In this document: positions 34,590 through 45,412 of the stretch, piece by piece
Layout of the letters: each line of letters opens with the position of its first letter
Numbering within the stretch: the stretch's first letter is position 1
Source of the DNA: Lumbricus terrestris
Lineage: Eukaryota > Annelida > Clitellata > Crassiclitellata > Lumbricidae
Reading direction: 5' to 3'
NCBI GenBank assembly: GCA_949752735.1
Contig: OX457036.1
Coordinates: forward strand, 14,106,516 to 14,170,515
DNA length: 64,000 bases
The notes under the pieces: model-generated
Database searches by the model: none
What the model saw: only the letters and a program-made list of their open reading frames with translations
Told to the model about the DNA's origin: nothing
Position numbers and translations under genes: made by a program

Positions 34590-35780
34590 AATAACATTCG
34601 ATTTTCATAATCTACTTTCTTCAATATCAAAGGAGTATTACACAAGCACAGAATATACATAGCAAATTCCGAAACACTTTTGTTCTGTTTATACAGCTCG
34701 TTCTCATACATTCGTCAACTTTTCTATCTATCCACAAATCGCACGCATATACTACAGCTCCATATCAAGAAGTCTAATAGACAATTAGACATGTATTCCT
34801 CCTATTAACGCCGCAATGAATGAGACTAATCCTGTGCAACAAGAAAATGCATCAATAGATGTTCTGCTATTAAGTGGTTGCAGAAAAACCACCAAAACAC
34901 GTTACATCTTGATATTGATCCATAAACACCATCAGCAAGATTGGCAGAAATGATTGGCACGGCCTATCTAAAGTCATGCATGCAATTTAATCATCATGTG
35001 AAAGTCAGGTGCTTATTTGCCTATTACGAAATTGATCGAAAGTTGACATGCAAGGTATAGGCAAGTTATATTACTATTTAATGTATACATCTATGTATGT
35101 TTGTAAGTACGCAGTCCTATGTATATGTTTGTGACTTGCGCTCTCGAGTTTGACCCAAAAAGCCATTCACCATAAGTATGTCTTTAGAGACGCAGCCTAC
35201 ATGTATGTAAACATGTATGTCTTGTCGACTAATTATAGCATCAGGTAAGTGAACGTCAAGTGCGTGGCACACATTCAACGTTTATTAATGAACGATTAGG
35301 AAACTTAAACAGACTAAATAAAGTCGAACTTATGAGACCAAAAGCCAGATTTTCCCACGATTATCTGTGCGCACTGTCATGTAAGAGGCGAGACAACCAT
35401 AGGCCGCATATTTTGATGTAAAAAGAGGCACAGAGAATCACAACCATATGCTTTCCGGTACAATCTGTTATGTCATGAAAATAGAGTCATGCAAGGTTCA
35501 GTAATTATCTAGGCATTTTGTCAGTTTCGTTTATGTAGCTCATTCGTTCAATCTGTCAAAGTCTGGCGTCACAATAGGTCCGTACAACTTCAAATGCGCT
35601 GCGTAGCCTTCATGCATCATTGCATCATTTTTGAGGAACCAACTTTTATAATTACCAAAAATTACTAAATATAGTTACAAGCTTATTTCGTAATTTATGA
35701 ATGACAACAATAATATATTTGGTCCCTAATATAATTATTATAATACAATATCAATTTATAGCACACATAATTATTTAGAT
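34590..35780. other. Intergenic, nothing recognised
   Basis: No coding motif, inverted ends or tandem repeat seen. Confidence 0.5.
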
Positions 35781-35784
35781 TACA

Positions 35785-36095
35785 TCAAGAGCGGATACAG
35801 AAATTTTCGAAGGGGGGCCAAAATTGAGTCTTGTTGGTGGAACAGGGAAAAAATTTCGTTTTCGTGCCGCCAAAAAACTGATGACTTTTTTTAGTCATCG
35901 ACTAATTTTCCGGGGAAAAGATACCATTTAAACCGCTAAATCGAACGGGGGGGCCACGTCCCATACGATTTTGGAATAGGGGGGCCTGATGTCCTGTTTT
36001 TCTCTCCCGCTACATTTATTTAATGGCTTGTTGAAACCAAATGGGGGCCACGTCCAATGCAATTTTTTAATGGGGGGGATTGGCCCCCATGGCTG
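35785..36095. mobile_element. Probable degraded MITE related to the CGCCAAAAAA family
   Basis: GCCGCCAAAAAACTGATGAC and repeated GGGGGGCCACGTCC blocks resemble the interior of the element at 57680-57969 (GCCGCCAAAAAAGTTGATGA). The ends are not clear. Confidence 0.4.
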
Positions 36096-36099
36096 CTAC

Positions 36100-37275
36100 A
36101 GATGAGACACAAACAAGCCAATTGCCAATACCGTAAGAAGCAACGGGCCTCCAACTCCGGACTCCACAACAAAATTCATAATACTAACACCTTTGATCAC
36201 ACCTTTAAGGCAGGTGTTACACAATTGTAACAGTATCATGCGAAATATCAGCTTCAAACTATAGGCCTAATCTAATTTTGTGACGAAAAGGTCTTCATTG
36301 TGTGGGCACGATAAATCGCAACAGATAGGACTACAATAATAATTGTCACGGCAATCTTTATCACAGCCTCGTATTCTCAGTCGTGAACTTCGAAATCTAA
36401 AGCGCTACTGAAGGCTGATAGTGCAAAGGATCAGAAGCATCAGTAAAGAACAGTACTAAAATACTGAATATCAGATAGGTCTATGTCCAGAACTAAAATT
36501 TCAAGTGAATCAAGGTACCGGTACCAATGAAACACAAGCAAATGGAAACGATCATCTGAAAGACGATGGTAAAGGAATATATACATCGCAGTCCACAATG
36601 AAAACCATTTTCACCTTAATCAAGCTTCATGAACCATCAAAACTATATTTTTCCGCATTAGATTGGTCTGTATATAATTATAAGCAACCATTAGGCTATA
36701 TCTCATAACCTTTACAGAATAGGTCTTAAAACCATTATGCCTCACTTATTTTATAAACATGTGTTAGGCTGTTAGAAATCAATCATGCTCATTGATTTTA
36801 ACATTAGACTGCATTTTGAAATCAAATCCTAATAATTCATATTCAAGTAGAGGAGACAATCAACAAATACTTACAATCGCCTAAATAAGTCAACTTCAAG
36901 TCCCAAACAATGCAAGACTTCATTCAAGTGGCCGATATTGACGCACAACTATATTCTTTTACTTTCAGTTGAATCACGTTATAAATGGCACTGCAAATTC
37001 TCACTCTCCTCAAATGGCAAATTTATTAAGTCTTCCAGAAAAACACGATCAAAAGTTAAGCCTTCCCAATCTGTGTAGCACCCAATCTCTCTGCTATCTC
37101 TGCTGTAATAATTATTAGGCAAGTAGAAATTTTCCGTACCGTATTGCGCTTTAGCGTTTTTTTATGTCTTTGTTAAAGAGTTGTAGTCACAGTCATACCA
37201 TACTTTACTAACACTTTCAATTCACACAATTTTAGTAGCGCTGTCACATATCGAATGAGTAGACCGTGTGTTTAA
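36100..37275. other. Intergenic, nothing recognised
   Basis: AT-rich; no convincing frame or repeat. Confidence 0.5.
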
Positions 37276-37665
37276 ATTGGTAATGTCGCAACTCTAGAAT
37301 CCTGTAGCGTTTCCGATAGGCCTACACGACGGAATGTAAGGTCTAACAGTCAGCAAACGCATGACGAATGTTCCTGGTGCTGCGTTTGTGAAGAAATTCG
37401 GTGTTTTTGCGTCGAAAATTGGACAGACAATTCTGCCTGTCTGTACCGCCTTAACCAACTCAGCTGTGATGAGTACACTGACTGTACAGCGTACACAGAC
37501 TCATACTATGGCTGTCGTAGAAACTTGCTTAAGGCTAATCCAAATGTTCTAGCACACAATGTCCAGGCTGAAGAGATCTCCTTGTTGGTCCATGAAGTTT
37601 TTTTTAGAAGAATTGTACGAGATTTTAACGCTGAAAATGTTAGTCGTCGTCTTAAGACTTTCTAA
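37276..37665 (+). CDS. Candidate Cys-rich coding exon, function unknown
   Basis: A 129-codon open frame without any ATG, so if real it is an internal exon. It has 11 Cys, several clustered (ECSWCCVCEEIRCFC, later SCDEYTDC and YYGC), followed by a helical basic stretch (VFFRRIVRDFNAENVSRR). Possible acceptors are TAACAG at about 37348 and CTGTAG at about 37306. A possible donor is GTTAGT at 37639. I do not recognise the family, and a chance frame is a real alternative. Confidence 0.2.
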   Translation: MGNVATLESCSVSDRPTRRNVRSNSQQTHDECSWCCVCEEIRCFCVENWTDNSACLYRLNQLSCDEYTDCTAYTDSYYGCRRNLLKANPNVLAHNVQAEEISLLVHEVFFRRIVRDFNAENVSRRLKTF

Positions 37666-39135
37666 TTCTACGTTTCACTTGTGCTCTGACATTCCTGGCG
37701 CCGTTGCTGATGCGACCAACTCTTCAAACGACGATTCCGTCCTAGCGTCGTAAGCACTGCGCTGTACACAAAGAGAGTGAACATCGGTACGGAATGTTGG
37801 ACGGATTTTGACTTCTGTATGTGAGCGGATCTCATTCAAGTGCGTACATCTAACATTGTTAGAATGTCTTCTGACAGACTTTTTGCGAGATCAAATTTCG
37901 GCAGTGTTTCCGATAGTTTGTGAACACGTACGAGTAGGCCTACTAACAAATAGTCGTTCCACAATATTCCATTTTGCTGGCTGGAAAGATTAGCGTCCTT
38001 CTCCTCTCCGATGGGTCGAACGGCCACGAAGTAAATTGACTGCATGGCAATAATTGGTTCGGGTACTCACATAATCGGAGAAAATACATCCAGTCTTCTC
38101 CTTACGTAATAAATATCCGAGTATCGTATAAAATATTATAGTGTTTCCTGGTATTCGGGTTTAGACTAACAGGGTTTTCCATCACCAGAGCTTCTGTTAG
38201 CCATGTAAAATACTCTCCCTCAATCGTGACCCATTCTGTCGGAAGCCTTTGTCTACCACTACTAGAAAGAATACGTAAGAATGCATGTAAGAAGCAGTTC
38301 GGCAAGTGATGCCTGGAATGGTGAAAAACAGACCTCACGAGTAGAAAAGTTTAGCATAATATTTCTCATTCCAGCGGTCGTCTCTTGAATAGGATGCACA
38401 GCTACTGTACATTACTGTTGTAAGGTTACTAGGCTCTACTGGCACAGTTACTGTCCATTGTGAACCTGAGTTATTAGCGGAGACCCTTATTTTGTAATTA
38501 TGTAATTGTCGTCGATTATTACAGTTAGCCTACCTTAATGGCGCACTATCGGCCGCATTAGGTTCCACGTTTCCAAGCGCGCATGCATGGCTAAGACCAA
38601 TAGGTCACATCGATAGTGATGACCACGCGGACGCTGCTGGCAATTCTGGCGATTAGAGTTGTGCAGGCATCGATCAAAATGAACAAGTTCTTTGGAAACT
38701 GGAACACTAGTGACAGAAGTGCACGCTTAGAAGAGAGCACAGAAAATGTTTCGTCGGCGACCGGGGCTGCGTGAGCCGCCAATCATTATTTACGTCTCTG
38801 TAGTCAACAAAAAACGCAGCTGTTTTCGGGTTGCCCGTTTGCCCAATCACTGCTGAATACGAACTTTATTGGTCCATTTTGTTTCATCCAAGAGAATCTT
38901 CAACACTGTTTCGTTTTTGTCTGTCAGCATCTTGGACTTGAGGCAAAGCGAATACTATACCTAAGGAAATTAAATGTCGAAGGAAGGAATAAATTATTGT
39001 AATATTATAAGGCAGCTGGATAGCAGGCTTCGCTTCAAAAGAAATAAGTCCTGCAGGAAGGGAGGGGGCACGAGTCTTTACGTGCGCTTGGCTGAGCTTG
39101 CAAGAGTCTAGCCGAATACGTGACCCCGCACTCAC

Positions 39136-39823
39136 AGCACCGAACCATATCACGTGTTCCCGTGTAAAAAAGACCACGCAAGGCCAGCTCTTTCCAATCG
39201 ACATCTTGTGCGGACCAGTCGTAAAACGTGAGCCGCCGAAGTCGGTTACCCTCTTTGTGCAACCATCTGTAACCAGACTCCTTGGGATCGGTCCTGTCGA
39301 ACTTTATTTTTTTCTGCTGTTCAAAGGAGTAGCATATAATCAAACCATCGTCAATGGGTAGGTCTTCTCGTGGAATATGAACTGGAAGATCTTGCGGTAG
39401 GCCTACAATAACGTTCGCAACTGCATTGGCATCGTCTGATTGAAGGTCTCCAATGACGTTCAAAGGGCATTCCGGTGACTCCTGCATATGCGCTCTTCTA
39501 ATGCTCTGTCTTGGCTGAAAGTTGGTGTGACTCACTCCACAACCAGAACACGTCACTTCCTCTCCGTGTCCAGTGCTCCAGAATCCCATCCTCGACAGTT
39601 GTGATGGCCGACAGATTGCGTCGTCTGGGTAGTGCAGGAAAGAGTACAGCCTGTACGACGTGCATCGGTAATTTGGTTCTGACATTGTTGAGGTATAGAA
39701 AGAGGTTGTTGTTCCAGTCGCAAACCAGTTGATTCTAAGCTCTTCTAAGTCAGGTGGATATACGAAGGTATTCTGACGTTGTTTCTGGAGAACGACGCCT
39801 TCCTCTTTCGTTGTCTGGATCCT
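39136..39823 (-). CDS. IAP-like protein exon: one complete BIR domain and the start of a second (partial gene)
   Basis: BIR domains are small zinc folds of inhibitor-of-apoptosis proteins that bind caspases and IBM peptides in the cytosol. This exon gives 229 codons plus one base. It starts after a TTTTCAG acceptor (39824-39830) and ends at a perfect GTGAGT donor (39135-39130). BIR1 spans about residues 57-122: SYRLYSFLHYP, then GFWSTGHGEEVTCSGC, with zinc ligands C92, C95, H112 and C119 in the exact C-x2-C-x16-H-x6-C spacing. BIR2 begins near residue 196 (LRRLTFYDW, LRGLFYTGTRDMVRC) and is cut by the donor after its first zinc Cys. Reading on past the donor gives a frame without the required His, so the remainder should be a separate exon at lower coordinates, which I could not find. 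The gene is incomplete: no start, RING or CARD seen. A fragment or pseudogene is possible. Confidence 0.7.
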
Positions 39824-39829
39824 CTGAAA

Positions 39830-40787
39830 AAGTCCACAATTATTACAGCAACTATAATTTACATTAAATTAAGCATTTTCAGCTGGAACTCGCTATTTTC
39901 CATGTATTCAGTGAATACGAAATCCTCTACTAATAAACTCACTCAGGATCAGAATTAACTACTGTTTTGATCATACCGTTCAAGGCCGATCTCATCACTG
40001 ATTTTGGAGTGCAATGTCACACCAGTTTTCTGATGATGTTCAGCTTATTGAACCCTTCTTTTCGAAAATACAGAGATGGATGTCGTTAAATCGGCTCCAG
40101 TACATGCGGCTGAGTAGTAAGTACAAACTTTAAGAGGTGTTATATAACTTATATATCAATATTTGAAAGAATGTCGGATAGATCTACGTCGGGATTAGGC
40201 CTAATTCTCTGAATGTAGCAGAGAACCAGTGTGCACCATTTCACGGTGAATTTTAAATTCTAAATGAACTTGCGTAATGCGTATAATTATCTGATCTGAA
40301 ACATACTAATTATTTTGTCAGGGATTATAGAATATCAAGAAACATTTTCAAGTCAACCTTAGAAGCGCTTCTTTAAAGTTAACATCTTAAGTTGCTATGT
40401 TTAGCGTCTTGTGAAAACCTCATGGTCGCTTTACAATTAGCCAGATGCCCAGATAGGCCTACATGCATGAATAGCAGATACGGGTCATAAAGGGCAACAT
40501 TTCGAACAATGATTTCGCAATTATTCAAGTTCGTTCATTCAAACTGACCCAAATATCGGCCGACCAATCAGCCGAAGTAGGCCTACTTGCATATAATTAT
40601 CTGAGTATAAATGTTATGGGAAAGAAATTTGCTGCACAGAATTCTTATAGAGGAAAGGATTTAATTCATGAGTCCCCATGTGAAAGATTCATAATGTCCG
40701 TCACTCTGCTGGCAAACTTCCAACAGTTGTGATCCAGTTATAAGTCGCCTATCACTACTCTCTGTGCTGTCATATGAGGTTTATATA
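39830..40787. other. Upstream of the BIR exon, nothing recognised
   Basis: Presumed intron of the BIR gene. Three TAGGCCTA words occur between 40195 and 40585. Confidence 0.4.
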
Positions 40788-40789
40788 TA

Positions 40790-41752
40790 CACCGTGTCTC
40801 AATAAAAAAGGTGCAAAATTGTTTTTGTCAGAACTTCGTCAAATTTCCACCAATCTTAATAACTTTTGGTAGATATATATGTCAAAATGGCTGAACTTTT
40901 ATGCTATATATAAATTTTCCACCTCACCTGATTCATATGACCGCACTACCTTGTTAAACACAGATGTATTAATTTTTCATATAACGGCGTCTCGAAGCTT
41001 GACTGCACTGAAATCCATTGCATCGAGCCGGATGTCAAAGTGAATGGGGCATAGGCCTAATATTGCGACAACCTTCTTGCCCAGAAGATACCGTAGACAT
41101 ACGCCGGATATCCCAGGGCGAGTTTTTTGTCTTCCAAAAGGATGGCGCCCCGGCGCATCAAGCGCGCGACACTGTCTCTTTACTGGAGTGAGAGACGCCC
41201 GACTTCATTCCTCCAACTCTGTGGCCGCCGAATTCATCAGATCTTAACCCAGTCGACTATAGCATATGGAGTGTGCTGCAGGGGAAGGTTTACCAGTCCA
41301 GAATAGCCAGTGTCGACGAACTCAAAACGCTTCTGATCGACGAGTGGGCGCGCTTTGAACAGTCGATTGTTGATGGTGCTATCGACCAGTGGCGTCGCCA
41401 TCTTAGCGCTTGTGTTCGTGCATGCGGGGCACATTTCGAGCACTAATTCTAACACTTTTAAGCAGATCTGTCATAACAATTAAAAAAGTCTGCTATTTAC
41501 TTTATTGCGCGCTAATTCAGACGTCAGATAGTTTGTTGGAAGTATTAAAATCTAAGCGTTATATGAGAAACTGGTACATCTGTGTTTAACAAGGAAGTGC
41601 GGTGATATGAGTCAGGTGAGGTGGAAAATTTATATATAGCATGAAATTTCAGCCATTTTTCCATCAACCTACCAAAAGTTTTTAAGATTGGTGGAAATTT
41701 GACGAAGTTCTGACAAAAACAATTTTGCACCTTTTTTTATTGAGACACGGTG
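40790..41752 (+). mobile_element. Decayed Tc1/mariner element with long inverted ends
   Basis: 963 bp, flanked by TA (40788-40789 and 41753-41754), with ends CACCGTGTCTCAATAAAAAA. The inverted similarity extends about 190 bp inward on each side. The interior encodes only the C-terminal half of a transposase. Confidence 0.9.
41069..41446 (+). pseudogene. Mariner-like transposase, C-terminal catalytic half, with an in-frame stop
   Basis: The frame runs from QPSCPEDTVDIRRIS through FFVFQKDGAPAHQA, which holds the second catalytic Asp, then LWPPNSSDLNPVDYSIW with the third acidic residue (Asp), and ends in RRHLSACVRACGAHFEH before TAA. The spacing between the two Asp residues is 37, which from memory fits the DD37D (maT-like) branch of the Tc1/mariner superfamily. 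There is one in-frame TGA after SLLE. The N-terminal helix-turn-helix and the first catalytic Asp are missing, so the protein is inactive. Confidence 0.85.
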
Positions 41753-41754
41753 TA

Positions 41755-42997
41755 CAGGGTGCGCCAAAAAAAGACCCCCTAGGTTTTTTGCCAATATCTT
41801 GGCCAAAAGTAAGAATTTCGAAATGAAATTTTACAGTCTTATAGACAATTCATATTTACACATGAAGGCCAGATTTCATCAAAATATTTCAAACACAACA
41901 AAAGTTACACCACTTTTAGGGAGGTCACCCACCGTTTTTTGACGATTCAAAAACGCGACGCAACAAAAAGTAACAAAAAACCAATATAATTATTCTGGTC
42001 AATATCTTGGCCAAAAATAAGAATATCGAAATGAAATTTTACAGGCTTAAAGACAATGCAAATCTGTGGTCAGATTCCATCAAAATATTTCAAACAGAAC
42101 ATAAGTTATACCACTTTTAGTGAGGCCACCTCCCGTTTCTTGACGATGCAAAGACGTAACGCAGAAAAAAAGTAGCAAAAACACGATTTTATTAAGTCTC
42201 ATCTTAAATAATTGTTATCAAATAGCCTTGATATTGCCAGATGATCATTAACAAAAACACGATTTTATTAAGTCTCATCTTAAATAATTGTTATCAAATA
42301 GCCTTGATATTGCCAGATGATCATTATTATTAGGCCTACCATTTAAAAAGAAACAGGGCACCAGCGTAGCTGCGCGTCACTGAGAAGTCACTTAGCAAGA
42401 TGACAATCAAATTGGTAAATAAGGAATCTATCAGATTAATCAACAGGTCCATCAAGAACTTTGCAAAGAGACTCAAAAGAAGTTTTGGCACGGGTGGTGG
42501 GCTCATTGAACACAAGTTGTGAAGCACTACCAAGTTCATTTGACAACAGTTATTTGAGATCAGACTTAATAAAATCGTGTTTTTGTTACTTTTTGCCGCG
42601 TTTCGTTTTTGAATCGTCAAAAAACGGTGGGTGGCCTCACTAAAAGTGCTATAACTGTTGTCCTGTTTGAAATATTTTGATGAAATCTGAACACCTTGTG
42701 CAGATATGAATTGTCTATAGGCCTGAAAAATTTCATTTCGATTTTCTTACTTTTGGCCAAGATATTGGCAACAAACCTAATTTTTGTTGCGCTTCGTTTT
42801 TGAATCGTCCAAAAACGGGGGGGTGACCTCACTAAAAGTGATATAACTTTTGTTCCGTTTGAAATATTTTGATGAAATCTGGCCATTATGTGTAAATATG
42901 AATTGTCTATAAGCCTGTAAAATTTCATTTGGAAATTCCTACTTTTGGTCAAAATATTGGCAAAAAACTTATGGGGGTCTTTTTTTGGCGCACCCTG
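41755..42997 (+). mobile_element. TA-flanked element with about 400-bp inverted arms (foldback-like), Tc1/mariner-derived
   Basis: 1243 bp with ends CAGGGTGCGCCAAAAAAAGA and its complement, flanked by TA (41753-41754 and 42998-42999). Each arm carries two diverged copies of a unit of about 210 bp (AATATCTTGGCCAAAA, then AAATGAAATTTTACAG, then CAAAATATTTCAAAC, then ACCACTTTTAG). The loop holds a 76-bp tandem duplication (about 42176-42327) and a transposase C-terminal remnant. Confidence 0.85.
42370..42522 (+). pseudogene. C-terminal remnant of a mariner-like transposase in the loop of the foldback element
   Basis: A short frame ending in INRSIKNFAKRLKRSFGTGG followed by GLIEHKL and TGA matches the typical transposase end, in which a basic helix is followed by GGxxEHxL. 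Nothing upstream in this frame can be aligned, so only about 50 residues remain. Together with the TA flanks it assigns the element to the Tc1/mariner superfamily. Confidence 0.55.
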
Positions 42998-42999
42998 TA

Positions 43000-44135
43000 G
43001 GTAGGCTACCATATGGATACTCAAAAGACGAAGATGTATTAGTTGAGATGAGTCTATCTAGCCATGAAGAACAGAAGCAGCGCTGTTGAAAGGTGCATGA
43101 AAGGCGCTATTGTATAATAATTTGTTTCGCTATATTTCATTAGGCTACATGATTTTCTTATACAATCTTTGATAACCTACCTCTTTAGTTGACTTGTAGG
43201 AGTTGGCAAGGAGGTCAATGCGCCGACAATTCGATGTCTTGCGGCTGGACCGACTCAGTAATCGTTCCACGAAGGTGAGGAATTTTCTGTCGCTTCAGCT
43301 CCAGCCGAACTCAACCACCAAACTTTGTTTTCGACACAGGAGTCTTGTCTCTGAGCCTCGTTTCTGTAACACATGGGTTGATCCAGCGATGAGCAACCTC
43401 TCAACTTCACTTCTCCTCATACACAGAAAAACGATAATTGCACAAAGTGACATGACTATAACACATAAAAGCACAACTTTCGTGCCTTAAGATACAACTT
43501 TTACACTACAAACTACAACTAGGCCTATACACAGATATACGCCTATCATTTGCAGAAATTAGATCTCAATAATTAGGCCTATAACGTCTTAGGATTTTAC
43601 TGTATGCACCAGTAGTCAAAGTGCCAGATCTCCAAATCGTTAGCAAAAGAAAACTTAAGCCCGAAATGGCGCCTTTATAACCGATAGGCCTATAACTTAT
43701 CCGCAGTTGGATATTCCGTTAAGCATGCAGTGTGTGACACAAGGTGCACATGGTAAATTATTGTTTTAGAACACATAATTTTATAGGTCTAATTTTAGGT
43801 AATTGGTCTACTGTTTTCAGATACGGATTTCAGTTAAGCTGACAAATTTCAATATTCAATATTCTGGAGCTAAGATCGTGAGAGGTCGGGATGAACATTT
43901 AAGCATTCATTTGCCCATTACCCTGCATTAACATTATTATGGGCTACGATACTGGTCTATTAGGCTATATATTGACGCAGGCCGTTGTATAACTAGAACA
44001 AAACATTGGCCTACTTGCCCTTAATTCTAGTCATGACAAGACACAATTATAATATATAACAAAGTGAATATTAGCGATTAAACCGAACTCACATTTTGAT
44101 GAAGAAAAATATAATTTATGAAAGAATATCGCTAC
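43000..44135. other. Intergenic or intronic, no clear gene
   Basis: A possible minus-strand exon ends at 43181 (see findings). Otherwise nothing recognised. Confidence 0.4.
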
Positions 44136-44139
44136 TCCC

Positions 44140-44630
44140 CCCTCTTCAGTCCCTGCTCATTACAACTGCTGATTGCTGACCTTCCCAGGTAGCCTACTCT
44201 GGCATGTCTAACTTTATGTTTAACTATCCTCATCGGCTCCCTCTCCATACTTGCATACAATTTAAGATCCTCACTTTTATCCTCGAGGCTCAATGTGGTA
44301 TTGGTTGATGCTATGCTTCGGTCTCATTCCCACCGTCCGCTTCGTTTATTCAACAGATTTGACCTCTTGGTTCCTCGGTCTAGAACTGCTATGGCTCAGT
44401 CTCCATCATTTGCCACAGCAATAAAATTGGTCTTTCTCTTTGGAATGCTCTTTCTCCTCCAGTTCGCTCTACACTTCTGTCTGACAACCTCTCTTCTCCC
44501 TTCTTTCTTCCCAAAACCTGTTTCTTCTTGTGAGGAATTGCACATGTGGAGTGCTTCTGAACGATTCACCCCCAATACAAATGCTCAAATAGAATAAACT
44601 ACAATACTACAATACAATACAAGTTCACGA
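44140..44630 (+). mobile_element. LINE 3'-end remnant
   Basis: RLPLHTCIQFKILTF and FNRFDLLVPRSRTAMAQSPS match the C-terminal region of the LINE at 22405 ([20 protein letters not shown]) in plus orientation, with a frameshift after it. It ends in a TACAATAC-type tail near 44605-44625. Confidence 0.7.
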
Positions 44631-45400
44631 ATGAAAGTAGGCCACAAAACAAACCCTTCTTGGATCGTCGTGAGAGAATGTGACTTCTTTTGTTGTCTAG
44701 ATTTCTGACGTTTGAATTCCTTCTCCCTTCTCCGTCGATCGGGTGTTGACTACCAAGCCCGATTTGATGATATCCACGAAAATCTTGAGTGAGCGATGAT
44801 TAATCAGGCGGGAGACAGGAACCTTTATCTAGACAGGCTATGAGTAGACGGAGGGCTTCAGAAAGGAGAGAATTACAGCGATTTGTGTTATAACTAAAGG
44901 ATGGTCGCATACAGAAACTATAGTAACTACATGTATAGTGTTTATGCATCGTAATTCTCTGCATACGTCTTGGAAAACATAGCGTAAGATAGTTATCTGG
45001 GAGCAATAACACTGTCCTGTCGACGTCGGTATTCTACCATGCAGGAATTTCAGCGGTATATCCTGTGAGGAATAAAACAAAACGGCTCAAATTAACTCAC
45101 AAAATGTAAATATTATTGATTATTAAAATAATGTTATTGCGTCGGGGTCTAATAAGCAATGCATAGGCGCATCAAGAGATGGGGTAGAAGCCAAGTCGTA
45201 AAGCAGGCCAATATGAAATACACGGTTTATAAAGACTCATTCGAGCCTGTTTCAGAGTGGGCTCATGATAGAAAGAAAGTTTAGAAACGCTTCATATGCA
45301 AGGTCTCTAAGTGTTATTATGCATGTATGTATGCAAGTATGTGTGTATGAATGCAGATATGTAGCCTATAATATCCCTATATATGTATTGTACGTATGTA
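44630..45400. other. Intergenic, nothing recognised with confidence
   Basis: A minus-strand open stretch from 45062 follows a good acceptor (CCTCACAG) but resembles no family I know. Confidence 0.4.
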
Positions 45401-45412
45401 TGTATGTATGTA

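Larger units (their letters stand above)
34065..34590 (+). other. Probable 3' UTR of the kainate receptor gene
   Basis: Non-coding sequence between the stop and the first AATAAA. It contains a diverged tandem repeat (34104-34400). Its end is set by the poly(A) signal and is inferred. Confidence 0.55.

Noticed and set aside
39035..39135. Extension of the BIR frame past 39136 to its stop
   Set aside because: A perfect GTGAGT donor lies at 39135-39130, and the read-through part lacks the BIR histidine at the needed position.
44800..45080. Minus frame of 74 codons after a good acceptor, with a hydrophobic end
   Set aside because: No recognisable family, and frames of this length are expected by chance in this much AT-rich DNA.
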